DNA of 64,000 bases, taken from Mycolicibacterium rhodesiae JS60 (GTDB lineage Bacteria; Actinomycetota; Actinomycetes; Mycobacteriales; Mycobacteriaceae). Shown piece by piece: positions 1 to 8,254 of this stretch. Position numbers and translations under genes: made by a program. The DNA lies in assembly GCA_000230935.2 (NCBI GenBank), contig AGIQ01000006.1:62001-126000 (forward strand), in the 5' to 3' direction. The notes under the pieces are model-generated. The model was not told the origin of the DNA, searched no databases, and saw only the letters and a list, made by a program, of their open reading frames with translations. The first letter of the stretch is position 1. Every line of letters begins with the position of its first letter.

Positions 1-266
1 CAACTCGTCGTGTTCGGGGTCGATCTGCAGGTCTTCACCCATCACGCCGTAGATGAAGCTCTCCACTCCGCGCAACGTGGCCCCGCGCGCGCTCAGGTGC
101 GGGGCGTCGGGAATGGTCGAGACGACGACCACGGCGTAACCGCGCAGCGGGGGTCGAGGTGGTAGAGATCGGCGTCACCGAACCACACTGCGGCGTCGTC
201 GCCGTCGTGGACGAAGCCGACTCCCGAGCCGGCGTAGCGGGCGGTCCCAGCCGCAGTGGTGTTCAT
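1..266 (-). pseudogene. partial hypothetical protein with apparent frameshift
   Basis: The gene starts at an ATG at 266 and runs leftward off the window, so only its N-terminal part is visible. It opens MNTTAAGTARYAGSG and continues protein-like to YHLDP. The reading frame then shifts: the following protein-like stretch, LRGYAVVVVSTIPDAPHLSA, lies in another frame. Adding one base to the run of five C (minus strand) near position 146 restores a single continuous frame. The gene is therefore either a pseudogene or carries a homopolymer sequencing error. It is the last visible member of the minus-strand series that begins at 2776. No family was recognised. Confidence 0.5.
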
Positions 267-396
267 GGCGTCCTCCGAACGTCGGTGACCAGATCCTCGG
301 ACCTGGCCGGTGGGGTGGCGGGTCGCTCATGACCCGGCGCACCCCCACACTAATGGAGGGCCCTGACAAGCTACATGCGTTGTGCGGCAGCGCAGT

Positions 397-1032
397 TCAT
401 GACTTGCGGTACGTCGACCTCAGTTCGACGGGTTCCCCGGTGCGCGCGGCGGTGCGGATCTTGGCCAGCGAGGCCTCTTGGATTCCGCTGTCGCGGTCGT
501 CGGGGTCGACGTCGAGGCTTCCGAGGATGGCGTACAGCTCGTCGTCGGACAAGTCGCCGGCCCGGTGCAGCGTGATGGCACCGATCAGCGACTCGAGCAT
601 GACGCGTTGCTCGGGAGCGTACTTGGAGAACTCGGCGCCGGCCCACGCCATCGGTTCGGCGTCGGCGCGTGCCAGCCGGTTGAGGGCGCCGTCGACGTCA
701 CCGCGGAAGCGGCGCACGATCTTGGCGTCGTCCTCGGCAAGATCGGGGACCGACAGTTCGGCCTCGGCGTCGGCCAGCCACCGCTGCAGCATGTCGACGA
801 CGTTCTGCCGGTCGGCGAACGCTAGCGCTCGCCAGAAGGTGCGAAATGCGCCCATGTAGCGGTTGTCGTCGGGCCGCCGGGGCACCAGGTGCGAACGGAT
901 CACGACGTGACCGTTCTTCGACTTGGCGACCTTGCCGACCCAGGACGGCGCCAACCTGCCCTCCGGGAACTCGACGGGTTGTTCCGGCGGGAACCACGGC
1001 TGTGTGGGTGAGTAGATGCGGCCTTCGGCCAT
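397..1032 (-). CDS. hypothetical protein, 211 aa
   Basis: This gene encodes a soluble protein beginning MAEGRIYSPTQPWFPPEQP. The ATG at 1032 is preferred because an AAGGAG ribosome-binding site lies a few bases upstream; an in-frame ATG at 1089 has none. The protein is rich in charged residues. Its C-terminal third, with DLSDDELYAILGSLDVDPDD, looks like a small helical region. No membrane segment or signal peptide is visible. It sits downstream of the small membrane protein at 1142-1562 and shares its strand. No family was recognised, and plasmid-type accessory genes of this kind commonly lack annotation. Confidence 0.6.
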   Translation of the reverse strand: MAEGRIYSPTQPWFPPEQPVEFPEGRLAPSWVGKVAKSKNGHVVIRSHLVPRRPDDNRYMGAFRTFWRALAFADRQNVVDMLQRWLADAEAELSVPDLAEDDAKIVRRFRGDVDGALNRLARADAEPMAWAGAEFSKYAPEQRVMLESLIGAITLHRAGDLSDDELYAILGSLDVDPDDRDSGIQEASLAKIRTAARTGEPVELRSTYRKS

Positions 1033-1141
1033 CGTGATCACGTCTCCTTGCGTATGAGTCGGACGGCGGCCCGGATGCCGGCGGCGCACCGCGAATGGGG
1101 TTGACGTCGGCGGATGGCATGTCCCCCAGTGCTTTCGGGTG

Positions 1142-1562
1142 TCACACGATTCCCCAGGGGACCAGGTACAGCCCGACGACGACGCCGATCATCAGCATTG
1201 CCAGCGCCCCGAGGGTGACGAGGACCATCTGTGGAGCGCACGCCCGGCGTGGTGGCGGCAGCGGCGCGGGAGCTTGCAGTGATACCAGGGTGGGCAAGAT
1301 AGCGGCCCAGAAGTCCACGGCCCACTGCAGCTCCTCGACCGAGCGCGGGACGCGGGTCATCGCCACATGCACGTACGGCCATCGGACTCCGGCGGACAAC
1401 ATCATCGCCCGCCACCTGCGCGCGCATGACGTCGGTGTCGCAGAACTGCGGGGTGCTCGACGCGATCGCGTCGTCCAGGCGCCCGCCCTGTAGCAGCGAT
1501 TCGGCGACGATGGGCCCTGGCAACCCCACCTGGGCTCCGATGTCGTACTCGGCGAAAAGCAT
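1142..1562 (-). pseudogene. small membrane protein, probably frameshifted (or two overlapping ORFs)
   Basis: An ATG at 1562 opens a protein-like reading, MLFAEYDIGAQVGLPGPIV, that runs to about position 1400. A second frame then takes over at 1405, MMLSAGVRWPYVHVAMTRV, and continues to a stop at 1142, ending in a hydrophobic helix (LVTLGALAMLMIGVVVGLYL). Beyond about 1400 the first frame is an Arg-rich shadow of the second. The simplest reading is one protein of about 137 residues with a C-terminal membrane anchor, broken by a frameshift near 1400. Two translationally coupled genes remain possible because the second ATG lies inside the first ORF. Confidence 0.5.
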
Positions 1563-1706
1563 TGCGGGGTACCCTTTCTGGGTTCGTGACCGGGTTCGCA
1601 GACCCAGCCGCATGCATCGTGTTGTGCTCGCCTGCAATGCGCCGAGCATCTCCAGTAGGCCAGGGTATCGCCCTGCAGCGCCTGCGCCGCAGCCGGTCGG
1701 CGCCGC

Positions 1707-1868
1707 TCACGTCACCGTGTCCGGGGGTCTGATCGACTCAATGAAGGCGCAGATGAGGTCGATCGCTTCATCGCTGAGTTCTGCCCACCGGGCCGATCCG
1801 CCGTCGCCGAAGTCCACCTCGACGCCACCGCGGCCAGCCAAGGTGGCGGCGGTGGTCACGGCGGTCAC
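1707..1868 (-). CDS. small hypothetical protein, 53 aa
   Basis: This short gene starts at a GTG that overlaps the stop codon of the DprA-like gene (GTGA), which argues for translational coupling. The product is acidic. Its C-terminal half, WAELSDEAIDLICAFIESI, looks like an amphipathic helix. It loosely resembles the tail of the small ORF at 14027-14194 (SPADCLEAMALLGGLVDW): both have a VxxxF start followed by a helix with the same spacing. That similarity was judged by eye only. No function can be assigned. Confidence 0.5.
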   Translation of the reverse strand: MTAVTTAATLAGRGGVEVDFGDGGSARWAELSDEAIDLICAFIESIRPPDTVT

Positions 1869-2776
1869 GCTGCACCCGCTTGGCGCTGGGCGCGCAGGCT
1901 GGCCTGAACGTCGTCGAGGCCCGTCACCACGGTGGCGCCGGTGCGCAGCAATTGATGAGTGCCGACCGACATTTCGGAAGTGATCGGTCCGGGCACGGCA
2001 CCGACGAATCGGTCGAGGCTGCGTGCCGCTCGTGCCAGTGCGTCGCTCGTGTCACGCTGGCCGGCCTCCACGACGACCACGCCGCGCGTGAGCGCGGCCA
2101 GCATGCGAACTTGGTCTACACGTCGTTTCATTGACGCCGATCGGGTACCCGGGGGCGCTTCGCTGACGACGAGTCCTCCGTGGGTCACCGCGGCGTTCAG
2201 CAGCCGCTGGATGCCGTCTGATTGGGGGACGTCGACGCCGTTCGCCGACAAGATCGTCAGTGCGGTGGGCCGCGTCGCCACGGCGCTACTGATCGCGGCC
2301 CGGCAGATGCCCTCGTCGCTCAGCGTGGTGACGTTTAGGCCGGCGTTGAGCAGATCGTTGGTCAGATCGGCGGCCACGTGTCTGCCGTACTGAGTTCCCG
2401 AGCGCGACCCCGTGATGGCGATCGCCGCCGGGCTCAGCGCCCGAGGCAGTAACGATCGGCCGAGCACCCACAGCGCCAGCGGCATCGAACTGTCCTGCAA
2501 CGTGGCCAGCGGTGCGAATGCGGCCGCGGGCCACTCGGCCTCGTCGGGGGTGACCAGACGGCCGCCAAGTCCGTCGATGACGGCGAGATCAGCGTTCGCC
2601 GCGTCGGGCTCGAGGTTGCGCAGTCCTGGGTGGGCAGCGATGTCTCCGCGCGCCACACGCTCGGCGGTCTCGACGGGTCCTAGTGACGCGACGGCGCCGG
2701 CAAGCACCGAGTTGGCGCCGCCGGAGACGCGCGACAGGTAGGCCCAAGCCTGCCTTCTGCTCGTAATCATTTGCAT
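1865..2776 (-). CDS. DprA/Smf-like Rossmann-fold protein, 303 aa
   Basis: DprA proteins bind single-stranded DNA and load RecA during natural transformation; plasmid and island versions are divergent. The DprA-like landmarks are AIAITGSRSGTQYGRHVA (family VGsR..T.YG), GGLVVSEAPPGT (family SEyPpGt) and a late block GRFVGAVPG-like followed by SVGTHQLLRTGA. The usual SGgArGID motif is replaced by LSDEGICRAAISS, so DNA binding may be altered. The ATG at 2776 has an AAAGGGG ribosome-binding site; an ATG at 2770 is an alternative. A helical N-terminal region precedes the core. It heads the minus-strand group that runs to position 1. DprA-like folds also occur in LOG and TIR/SLOG-type conflict systems, so a role in defence or nucleotide sensing is a second possibility. 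Confidence 0.65.
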   Translation of the reverse strand: MQMITSRRQAWAYLSRVSGGANSVLAGAVASLGPVETAERVARGDIAAHPGLRNLEPDAANADLAVIDGLGGRLVTPDEAEWPAAAFAPLATLQDSSMPLALWVLGRSLLPRALSPAAIAITGSRSGTQYGRHVAADLTNDLLNAGLNVTTLSDEGICRAAISSAVATRPTALTILSANGVDVPQSDGIQRLLNAAVTHGGLVVSEAPPGTRSASMKRRVDQVRMLAALTRGVVVVEAGQRDTSDALARAARSLDRFVGAVPGPITSEMSVGTHQLLRTGATVVTGLDDVQASLRAQRQAGAA

Positions 2777-3140
2777 GCACCCCTTTTTCGGGTTCTGGGA
2801 CCAGGTGCTCGCACCTAGCCGATTGGTGGTGTCCAGTCGCTGATGGACTGTGATCGAAGTGTATCGCCGCGGACTGACAGGTCGGCCGGCCGCGACGCGT
2901 GCAGATGCCCCACGATTCCGAGATGTCGGCTCGCATGGCGCTGATCGCTTAGCGGTGGTCTTCTGACCACGGTGGTTACACGACCGCCCAGCCATTCGGA
3001 GGCCGGTTTAGCGCGACCCGCAAAACTAGCCTCTTGCGAGAGCGCGCATCATCGTCGTCTGCGGGGACAACGTAGGGCAGTTCTGGCTCGTCGTAGAGGG
3101 ATGCTGGCCCGTCCCAGGGGACAGACGGCGGCGAGTCGCC
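2777..3140. other. intergenic stretch with no supported gene
   Basis: Only Arg-rich shadow frames are present. This stretch should hold the promoter of the DprA-like operon, but no convincing -35/-10 pair was found. Confidence 0.4.
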
Positions 3141-3392
3141 CTATGGCACGCTGTCCCATCCGTCACCACTCATATCGTCGACCCAGACAGGACTCAGCCT
3201 GCGATTGAGATGAGCTTCGGCTGCGGCGATCACCATGGGCAGCACCGTCGTGGCGAATCGGCCGCCCGCCTGTTCAACTTTGGTCGAATAGCCGTAATCG
3301 TCAGGATCGATCCGTGCAACGAACTTCGCTTTGGTCGGCGGAAAGCCGCTGTCCGTCGGAGCCGCGGTGGTGGCAGCCGAAGTGCAACGCAT
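3141..3392 (-). CDS. small hypothetical protein or remnant, 83 aa
   Basis: The ATG at 3392 opens an 83-codon frame with ordinary composition, for example FVARIDPDDYGYSTKVEQ and TTVLPMVIAAAEAHLNRR. It lies next to a decayed fragment of the 50.4 kb gene family, so it could itself be a remnant. It has no recognised domain. Confidence 0.35.
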   Translation of the reverse strand: MRCTSAATTAAPTDSGFPPTKAKFVARIDPDDYGYSTKVEQAGGRFATTVLPMVIAAAEAHLNRRLSPVWVDDMSGDGWDSVP

Positions 3393-3394
3393 CA

Positions 3395-3700
3395 GGCGTC
3401 CGACGGAGCGTTGGTCTCAGCAGATCTGTCCGCATTTACGAAGCGTAGAGATGGACCCCTTTTCCTCTTGGGAAGTCTGCCCGGCATGCAGGCGATCGCG
3501 GTAAGGGTATGGGCCCGAAACCGGATTTGGCATGCTCCAGAAGGGGCCTGCGTGCCGGCATGTCGAAAAGCTATGTCGCGACGAGGGATTGGACGCGGCC
3601 GTCAAGTGGGCGCTCGACAACGCATCGAATGATCGATCGACGAACGCTGATGGGAGCGTGATAGGCGAGCTTCTTGAGGTGCTGCGTGCAGATGTCGTTC
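3395..3700 (+). pseudogene. decayed copy of the 3' end of the gene at 50393-51793
   Basis: One frame reads ALVSADLSAFTKRRDGPLF then LLGSLPGMQAIAV. This matches TLVAADLPESRKPKDGPLH and LLGSLLGMEAITV near the end of the protein at 50393-51793. After a frameshift near 3530 a second frame continues with VEKLCRDEGLDAAVKWALDN, matching VEQLCRDRGLTAAVDWALAN. The remnant therefore covers only the last quarter of the family and cannot be expressed as one protein. It lies beside the Ser/Thr kinase operon, whereas the intact copy lies beside the kinase-GH3 gene. This suggests the family belongs with kinase modules. Confidence 0.7.
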
Positions 3701-3744
3701 ATCCGGCTGAGCTACCACGGCTCGGCCAGCAACTGGGGCTTCGC

Positions 3745-3894
3745 CATCTAAGCTGGCCAGCAACGACAAATGCGAAGACTCATTCCTGCCCAACGGAACT
3801 CCCTCGGGCAGCCCCGAAGAGGCCCTCGACTGCGCCTGCGGCCTCTACCTCAGCGACCCCACCGCATGGCAAACAACGCCCGACGAAATAGATT
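3745..3894 (+). pseudogene. orphan C-terminal coding remnant
   Basis: One open frame without a good start reads SPSKLASNDKCEDSFLPNGT and then SPEEALDCACGLYLSDPTAW before a TAA at 3894. Its composition is protein-like, unlike the overlapping frames. It is probably the tail of a gene whose front was lost. Its origin is unknown. Confidence 0.3.
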
Positions 3895-3957
3895 AACGGG
3901 CATGACCACTTAGTCGCGATGAAATTCGCGATGAAAATGGTTGTCGGGCGGGCGCCG

Positions 3958-6861
3958 TTAGCGAAGCTCGTACCGGTCCGCGCCGGCGCCGTCGAGGTTG
4001 AAGTCGAGTACATGGCCGTCTTTGGTGGGCAAATCCACGTTAGTAGCAAGAGGATTCATCGGGGTCCGCTCACCCGTCTTATTAGACGTCTGCCAGATGT
4101 CTCCTGAGCCTGTCTGCTGGTATGGCTTGGTCCATCCGGCATGGTTTACGGTGATGTCGCGGGTGAAGACGTCGCCGTTTGGCAGGTTGTAGAGCCCAAC
4201 GAATTGCCAGCCGCGGTAGACACTGACCTGGTTGCACCCGTCGGGCGAAGTGCCCTTAGTTTGCCCGAGATGCACCTGCCAGAGTTCGGGTTGGTGTGCG
4301 CCGTCCTCGGCGCTGATGTTCCAGCTGGCACAATCGATATATCGGTCGGCGAAAGGGAACGGTGTTTCGCGTAGCTTGGTTGCCCTCGCCTGTTCTGTCT
4401 CGGTCCACTTCGACGTCGCCAATGAGCCGGAAATAAGTGCGCCAAGTATTGCTAAACAGCCGACGACAACTGAGAGTGGTCGTCTTTGAAGTGGCGGCCA
4501 AAGCAACGCGGCGGCGAGGATCAGAAGGATTGGCAGAACTCCAGCAAAGTAGTAGGCGCCAAACGCGTCGCTCCACTTTCTGACGCCGGCATCGAATACA
4601 GCGGGATCGGGTTTCAGTAGCGGCGTCTTGCTCATGGCGAAGTAGCCGATTCCTAGTGGCACAAGAACGGTTATGCACAGGACTGCAGCCACTACCATGC
4701 ACACGCGGTCGCGACCGTTCCGATCGTCGGCCCGTGCTTGTGCGGCGGCTTCGGCTTGAGCGCGCACCTCGGCCTGTCTGCGCAGTTCGGCGGCGTGTCT
4801 GCGTTGTTCGGCGGCGTGGTGGGCGGCGGCGCAGGCGTTCTCGTAGTGGGCGGCGAGGTCGGTGATCTGTGGGGCAAGTGTTTTGACGGCGATTTCGGTC
4901 GCGTCGGCGTCTGTGCTGTCAATGTGTGACTGCGCCGATCTGGTCGAGGTGAGCGCCCTAGCGGACAGCGCGGCGAGCCATGCGGGGCTGGTCGTGTCGA
5001 GGTGACGGAACTGAGCGCGCAGGTCTGACAGGCACGGCGGGGATAGCAGCGCGGCGCGGCCTATTGCTCGTGCCCGCGCGACGCGGATTGGCAGGCCGTC
5101 GCGCACGTCGGCGCCGACGTCGACGCCCTCGACCCATTCGGTGGCGGCCCGGGCGATGTCGGCGCGTGCGGCCTCAAGGGCGGAGTCGACGTGCTGGGCG
5201 AACCGCGAGAGCCGGGCCAGCGCGTAGTATTCGCCGGACTGGCGGGTTGGTCCTGCTGCTTCGTCGAACTGGGCTTCGGCCAGGGCGGCAACGACACTGG
5301 GTTTCAGCCCAGTTAGCAGTGCATCGTTTTCCCACTGTTCGCCGGCGTGCAGATACCGCACGGCCAACGCCTGAGCGGTGAGCGGTTCTCCGCGGAACAC
5401 CATCTTTGAGCCGCCGCGGTAGTGCGTGGTGAACTCGATGATGCGGGCGTCGACTTGGGACTGGTCGCCAGGGCCGACCGAGGTCAGGGTGTTGACGTCG
5501 ATGGTCGGGTCGTTGACGTCCTCGCGGATCCAGGCCCGCAGCGTCGCGCATTCCTCGGCGGAGGTGAACACCGCAGCGGCGGTGTCCCAGTTGTTGACCA
5601 TGTGGGAGGCCAGCGCGACCGGGTCGGTGAATCGCTGGCCAGCGAACCGGTATGGGCGGACGACGGCCGCGGCCCCGGTAGGCTGCGGCTGGTGAGTGGC
5701 CACCGCCGGGGAGTCACCCGCCAGCCACGCCCGCACCTGCGTGGCGCACCACCGGTCGTCGGGATTGTGCGCTAACAGACCGCGGCACAATAGATTCCAG
5801 CGGCTATCGGTGATCATCGACATATCGATTACGCCCATGGTGATCGCGTGTCGGATCATGTTCTCATCGCGCAGCGTGTGGCCGCGGCGGTCTTTGAACG
5901 GGTGCTGGCCGGTCAGCACCTCGCAGATCGTCATGCCCAGCGCCCACCAGTCGCGCGAGGCGCCGGCGTCGCTCATATTCAGGGTTTCCGGAGACTGGTA
6001 GACCAGCGTGCCCTTAACCCCTCCGGTGGTCTCGCGCCTCGATCGCCGCAGTTCGGCCACCTCGGCGGCGATGCCGAGATCGGCAAGTACTAGGTCCAGC
6101 GGTTCACACGTGCGGATCATGATGTTGGCCGGTTTGATGTCGCGGTGCACGATCCGTAGTTGCGAGTGGATGTAGTCGAGCGCGTCGGTCATCTCGACCA
6201 GGATCGCCTCGGCCAGATCAGGTGCGCTGCCGCCGGATTGCTCGAGCAGCGTCTCCAGCGAGCCGTGCCGCAGATAGTCCATCACTTCGACGAACCGCGG
6301 GGATGTCCAGCCCGTGTAGGTCGTCCGGGCCACCGGCAGGACGTGGGCGGGATCAGCGGTGCCCAGACGGTCGACGAACGACTGCGGCAAGGTGATACCG
6401 CGTCGGTAGACCTTGACCACCTTCAGTGTTCCGTCGCCGCGATGCCGCAGGACCGCCACGTCGGCTTCTCCGCCGGTACCGAGAGTGTCATCGACGATCT
6501 CGTATTCGGCGGCCAGGTAGTGCGGCAGCGGGAAGTCGGAGGCGCCGACGGCGCCCGATCCCGCGAAACCTGCCGCGTCACGCGTGGTGGACGGCCCCCC
6601 GTCCCGGGTGGTGTGCGGCCGCAGCGGCTCGCCATGCGGAGCCGGGTCGCGTGTCGTGCCTGGACCTGCGTCCCGCGTCGTGCCCGGACGGCCGTCGCGC
6701 GTCGTCGCCGACCGTCCCAGGCTGCCGTCAAGCGTCGTCGCCGGCGGCTGCGCCGTTGCGTCGCGTGTCGTCGGGGGCCGACCCGGACGCACGATGCGCG
6801 GGCCGGACCCATCGCCAGGATCCTGCGCCCGCCACGGATCGCTGCCGAAGTCGTTGCTCAC
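3958..6861 (-). CDS. membrane Ser/Thr protein kinase with N-terminal TTxD repeats, 967 aa
   Basis: The protein phosphorylates Ser/Thr residues at the cytoplasmic face of the membrane. Residues 30-95 hold seven TTxD motifs (six TTRD and one TTLD) at about 8-15 residue spacing. FHA domains are known to prefer pThr-x-x-Asp, so this is a likely docking array for the FHA protein of the same operon. The kinase domain follows (about 120-375): glycine loop GTGGEADVAVL, Lys in KVVKVY, catalytic HRDIKPAN, DLG in place of DFG, and SPE in place of APE. A long helical region comes next, then about three membrane segments near residues 755-855 and a tail of about 115 residues, probably outside the cell. 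The start overlaps the phosphatase stop (ATGA). It is the last gene of the operon. Confidence 0.9.
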   Translation of the reverse strand: MSNDFGSDPWRAQDPGDGSGPRIVRPGRPPTTRDATAQPPATTLDGSLGRSATTRDGRPGTTRDAGPGTTRDPAPHGEPLRPHTTRDGGPSTTRDAAGFAGSGAVGASDFPLPHYLAAEYEIVDDTLGTGGEADVAVLRHRGDGTLKVVKVYRRGITLPQSFVDRLGTADPAHVLPVARTTYTGWTSPRFVEVMDYLRHGSLETLLEQSGGSAPDLAEAILVEMTDALDYIHSQLRIVHRDIKPANIMIRTCEPLDLVLADLGIAAEVAELRRSRRETTGGVKGTLVYQSPETLNMSDAGASRDWWALGMTICEVLTGQHPFKDRRGHTLRDENMIRHAITMGVIDMSMITDSRWNLLCRGLLAHNPDDRWCATQVRAWLAGDSPAVATHQPQPTGAAAVVRPYRFAGQRFTDPVALASHMVNNWDTAAAVFTSAEECATLRAWIREDVNDPTIDVNTLTSVGPGDQSQVDARIIEFTTHYRGGSKMVFRGEPLTAQALAVRYLHAGEQWENDALLTGLKPSVVAALAEAQFDEAAGPTRQSGEYYALARLSRFAQHVDSALEAARADIARAATEWVEGVDVGADVRDGLPIRVARARAIGRAALLSPPCLSDLRAQFRHLDTTSPAWLAALSARALTSTRSAQSHIDSTDADATEIAVKTLAPQITDLAAHYENACAAAHHAAEQRRHAAELRRQAEVRAQAEAAAQARADDRNGRDRVCMVVAAVLCITVLVPLGIGYFAMSKTPLLKPDPAVFDAGVRKWSDAFGAYYFAGVLPILLILAAALLWPPLQRRPLSVVVGCLAILGALISGSLATSKWTETEQARATKLRETPFPFADRYIDCASWNISAEDGAHQPELWQVHLGQTKGTSPDGCNQVSVYRGWQFVGLYNLPNGDVFTRDITVNHAGWTKPYQQTGSGDIWQTSNKTGERTPMNPLATNVDLPTKDGHVLDFNLDGAGADRYELR

Positions 6862-7691
6862 GGGGTCCCCCTCTGTTGGACGGAGTGCATCGGCGCAGCA
6901 GGTGGCGGCGGTTGATCGTGCTGATCGGAGCGCGGGCCCTCAGCGGACTCCGCAGCCGAAGGTGCCGGCAGCACCGCCGGGACGTCGAGCAGGATTAGCG
7001 ACAGGTTGTCGGCGGCGCCGTTGGCGCGCACGGTAGCGATCAGCGAGGCCGCGCACGCATGGGCGGTGGGTTCGAGGGCCGCCGCACGCAGGCTGGCCGG
7101 CGACATCTCTCCGCTGACCCCGTCGGAGCACATCAGAAACGAGGCCCCATCACGTGGGACCGTCTGCACGTGTGGTGCCACCGGGTCGTTCTGCCCGATC
7201 GACTGAGTGATCACGCCCATCGGGCGGCCCTGACCGTCGAGCACCGCATCATCGACCGAGATCTGTTGCAGGAAGCCGTTAGTCATGCTGTACACCCGGG
7301 AGTCGCCGACGTTGAACACCGCGACGTGGTCGTCGAAGACGCACACCCCGGCCAGCGTGGTGCCCAGGCCACGCAGTTCGGGGTTCTCACCAATGCGGAA
7401 AACTTGCGCGCTGATGTCGACCAGGGCAGCTGCGATGTCGGTGGCTGACTGCCAGTGCGATGCTGTCTCGGCTAGCAGCCCGAGTGCCACTCGGCTCGCC
7501 AGCTCGCCGCCGGCATGTCCTCCCATCCCGTCGGCGACCGCGCACACCAGCGGTGTGCGCGCGTCGAGGTGCATGGTGATCAGTGCGCCGGAGCCGCTCT
7601 GGCTGACCCAGCTGTCGACTAGTACGGCGTCCTCGTTGTGGTCGCGCACCACTCCGGTGTCGGTGAACGCGGTGACGGTAAGACCGGTCAT
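6858..7691 (-). CDS. PP2C-family Ser/Thr phosphatase, 277 aa
   Basis: The protein is a metal-dependent phosphatase expected to oppose the kinase encoded directly downstream. Family motifs are all present in order: RDHNEDA, VADGMGGHAGGE, GLGTTLAG, VFNVGDSRVY, SDGVSGEM and DNLSL. These carry the Asp residues that hold the two metal ions. The length fits the stand-alone bacterial class (PstP/PrpC-like catalytic domain). A Pro-rich tail of about 40 residues follows, with no membrane segment, so unlike PstP it should be soluble. Its start overlaps the FHA gene stop by 4 bases and its stop overlaps the kinase start by 4 bases. Expression of the three is therefore probably coupled. Confidence 0.92.
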   Translation of the reverse strand: MTGLTVTAFTDTGVVRDHNEDAVLVDSWVSQSGSGALITMHLDARTPLVCAVADGMGGHAGGELASRVALGLLAETASHWQSATDIAAALVDISAQVFRIGENPELRGLGTTLAGVCVFDDHVAVFNVGDSRVYSMTNGFLQQISVDDAVLDGQGRPMGVITQSIGQNDPVAPHVQTVPRDGASFLMCSDGVSGEMSPASLRAAALEPTAHACAASLIATVRANGAADNLSLILLDVPAVLPAPSAAESAEGPRSDQHDQPPPPAAPMHSVQQRGTP

Positions 7692-8254
7692 GGCTGCTCC
7701 CCTGCGGTGACGGTCACCTGAAGCCGGTTTCCGAATCCGAGTATGTCGCCGAGAGCCACTGCTGTGCGATGCCGGGGTGCGATGTGAGCACCGTTGACGG
7801 TGGTGCCATTGGTCGAATCGAGGTCCTCGACGAACACTGAACCGGCTTCGAGGCTGATCCGGGCATGGCGGCGCGACACGTTGTCGTAGCCATCGATCTG
7901 TGTTCCACAGCTCTGACCGTGGTCACGGCCCACGATAAGGCCGTCGGTGGGCACGATGGCCGGACCCCAGGGGAACAGTAGCCGCACTGCGGCCTCGGCG
8001 GTCGGTTGTGGCCTGGGGCCGACCGCCCCGGCGGCCAGGTACGCCGCGGCGTCCCGGGAAACATCTCCCCCGTTGTTGTTCGGTGCGCCGGGGTGCAGCG
8101 GACAGGGAAGCTCCATGCTGCAGCCTGTGGCCGCGCACGTCGCAGCCGGTACGGGTGCGTCGGTGTGGGGTCGGAGTACCTCGAAACATCCTGGGACAGA
8201 GCAGTATTCGCCTATCACAGGCCCGTGGGCCGGGCACATCATCGTGGCCGCCAC
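7688..8254 (-). CDS. Cys-rich FHA-domain protein, 188 aa
   Basis: FHA domains bind phosphothreonine peptides. The C-terminal FHA domain shows IVGRDHG, VSRRHARI, FVEDLDSTNGT and TVNG, including the Arg, Ser and Asn residues that contact phosphothreonine. The N-terminal 60 residues contain CPAHG, YCSVPGC, TCAATGC and PCPLHPG, which suggest one or two zinc-ribbon-like sites. The GTG at 8254 is preferred because GGAGG lies at ideal spacing; the ATG codons at 8242 and 8239 overlap the upstream stop. A likely ligand is the TTxD array of the kinase encoded two genes downstream. The protein has no membrane segment and probably acts as an adaptor that recruits a partner to the active kinase. Confidence 0.88.
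   Translation of the reverse strand: MAATMMCPAHGPVIGEYCSVPGCFEVLRPHTDAPVPAATCAATGCSMELPCPLHPGAPNNNGGDVSRDAAAYLAAGAVGPRPQPTAEAAVRLLFPWGPAIVPTDGLIVGRDHGQSCGTQIDGYDNVSRRHARISLEAGSVFVEDLDSTNGTTVNGAHIAPRHRTAVALGDILGFGNRLQVTVTAGEQP

Noticed and set aside
4692..4922. Pro/Thr-rich ORF inside the kinase gene
   Set aside because: It lies in another frame of the coiled region of the kinase gene and has the repetitive composition of a high-GC shadow frame.
6577..6771. TTRD repeats as a simple DNA tandem repeat artefact
   Set aside because: The DNA between the motifs differs in length and sequence, while the protein motif is kept, which argues for selection on the protein.
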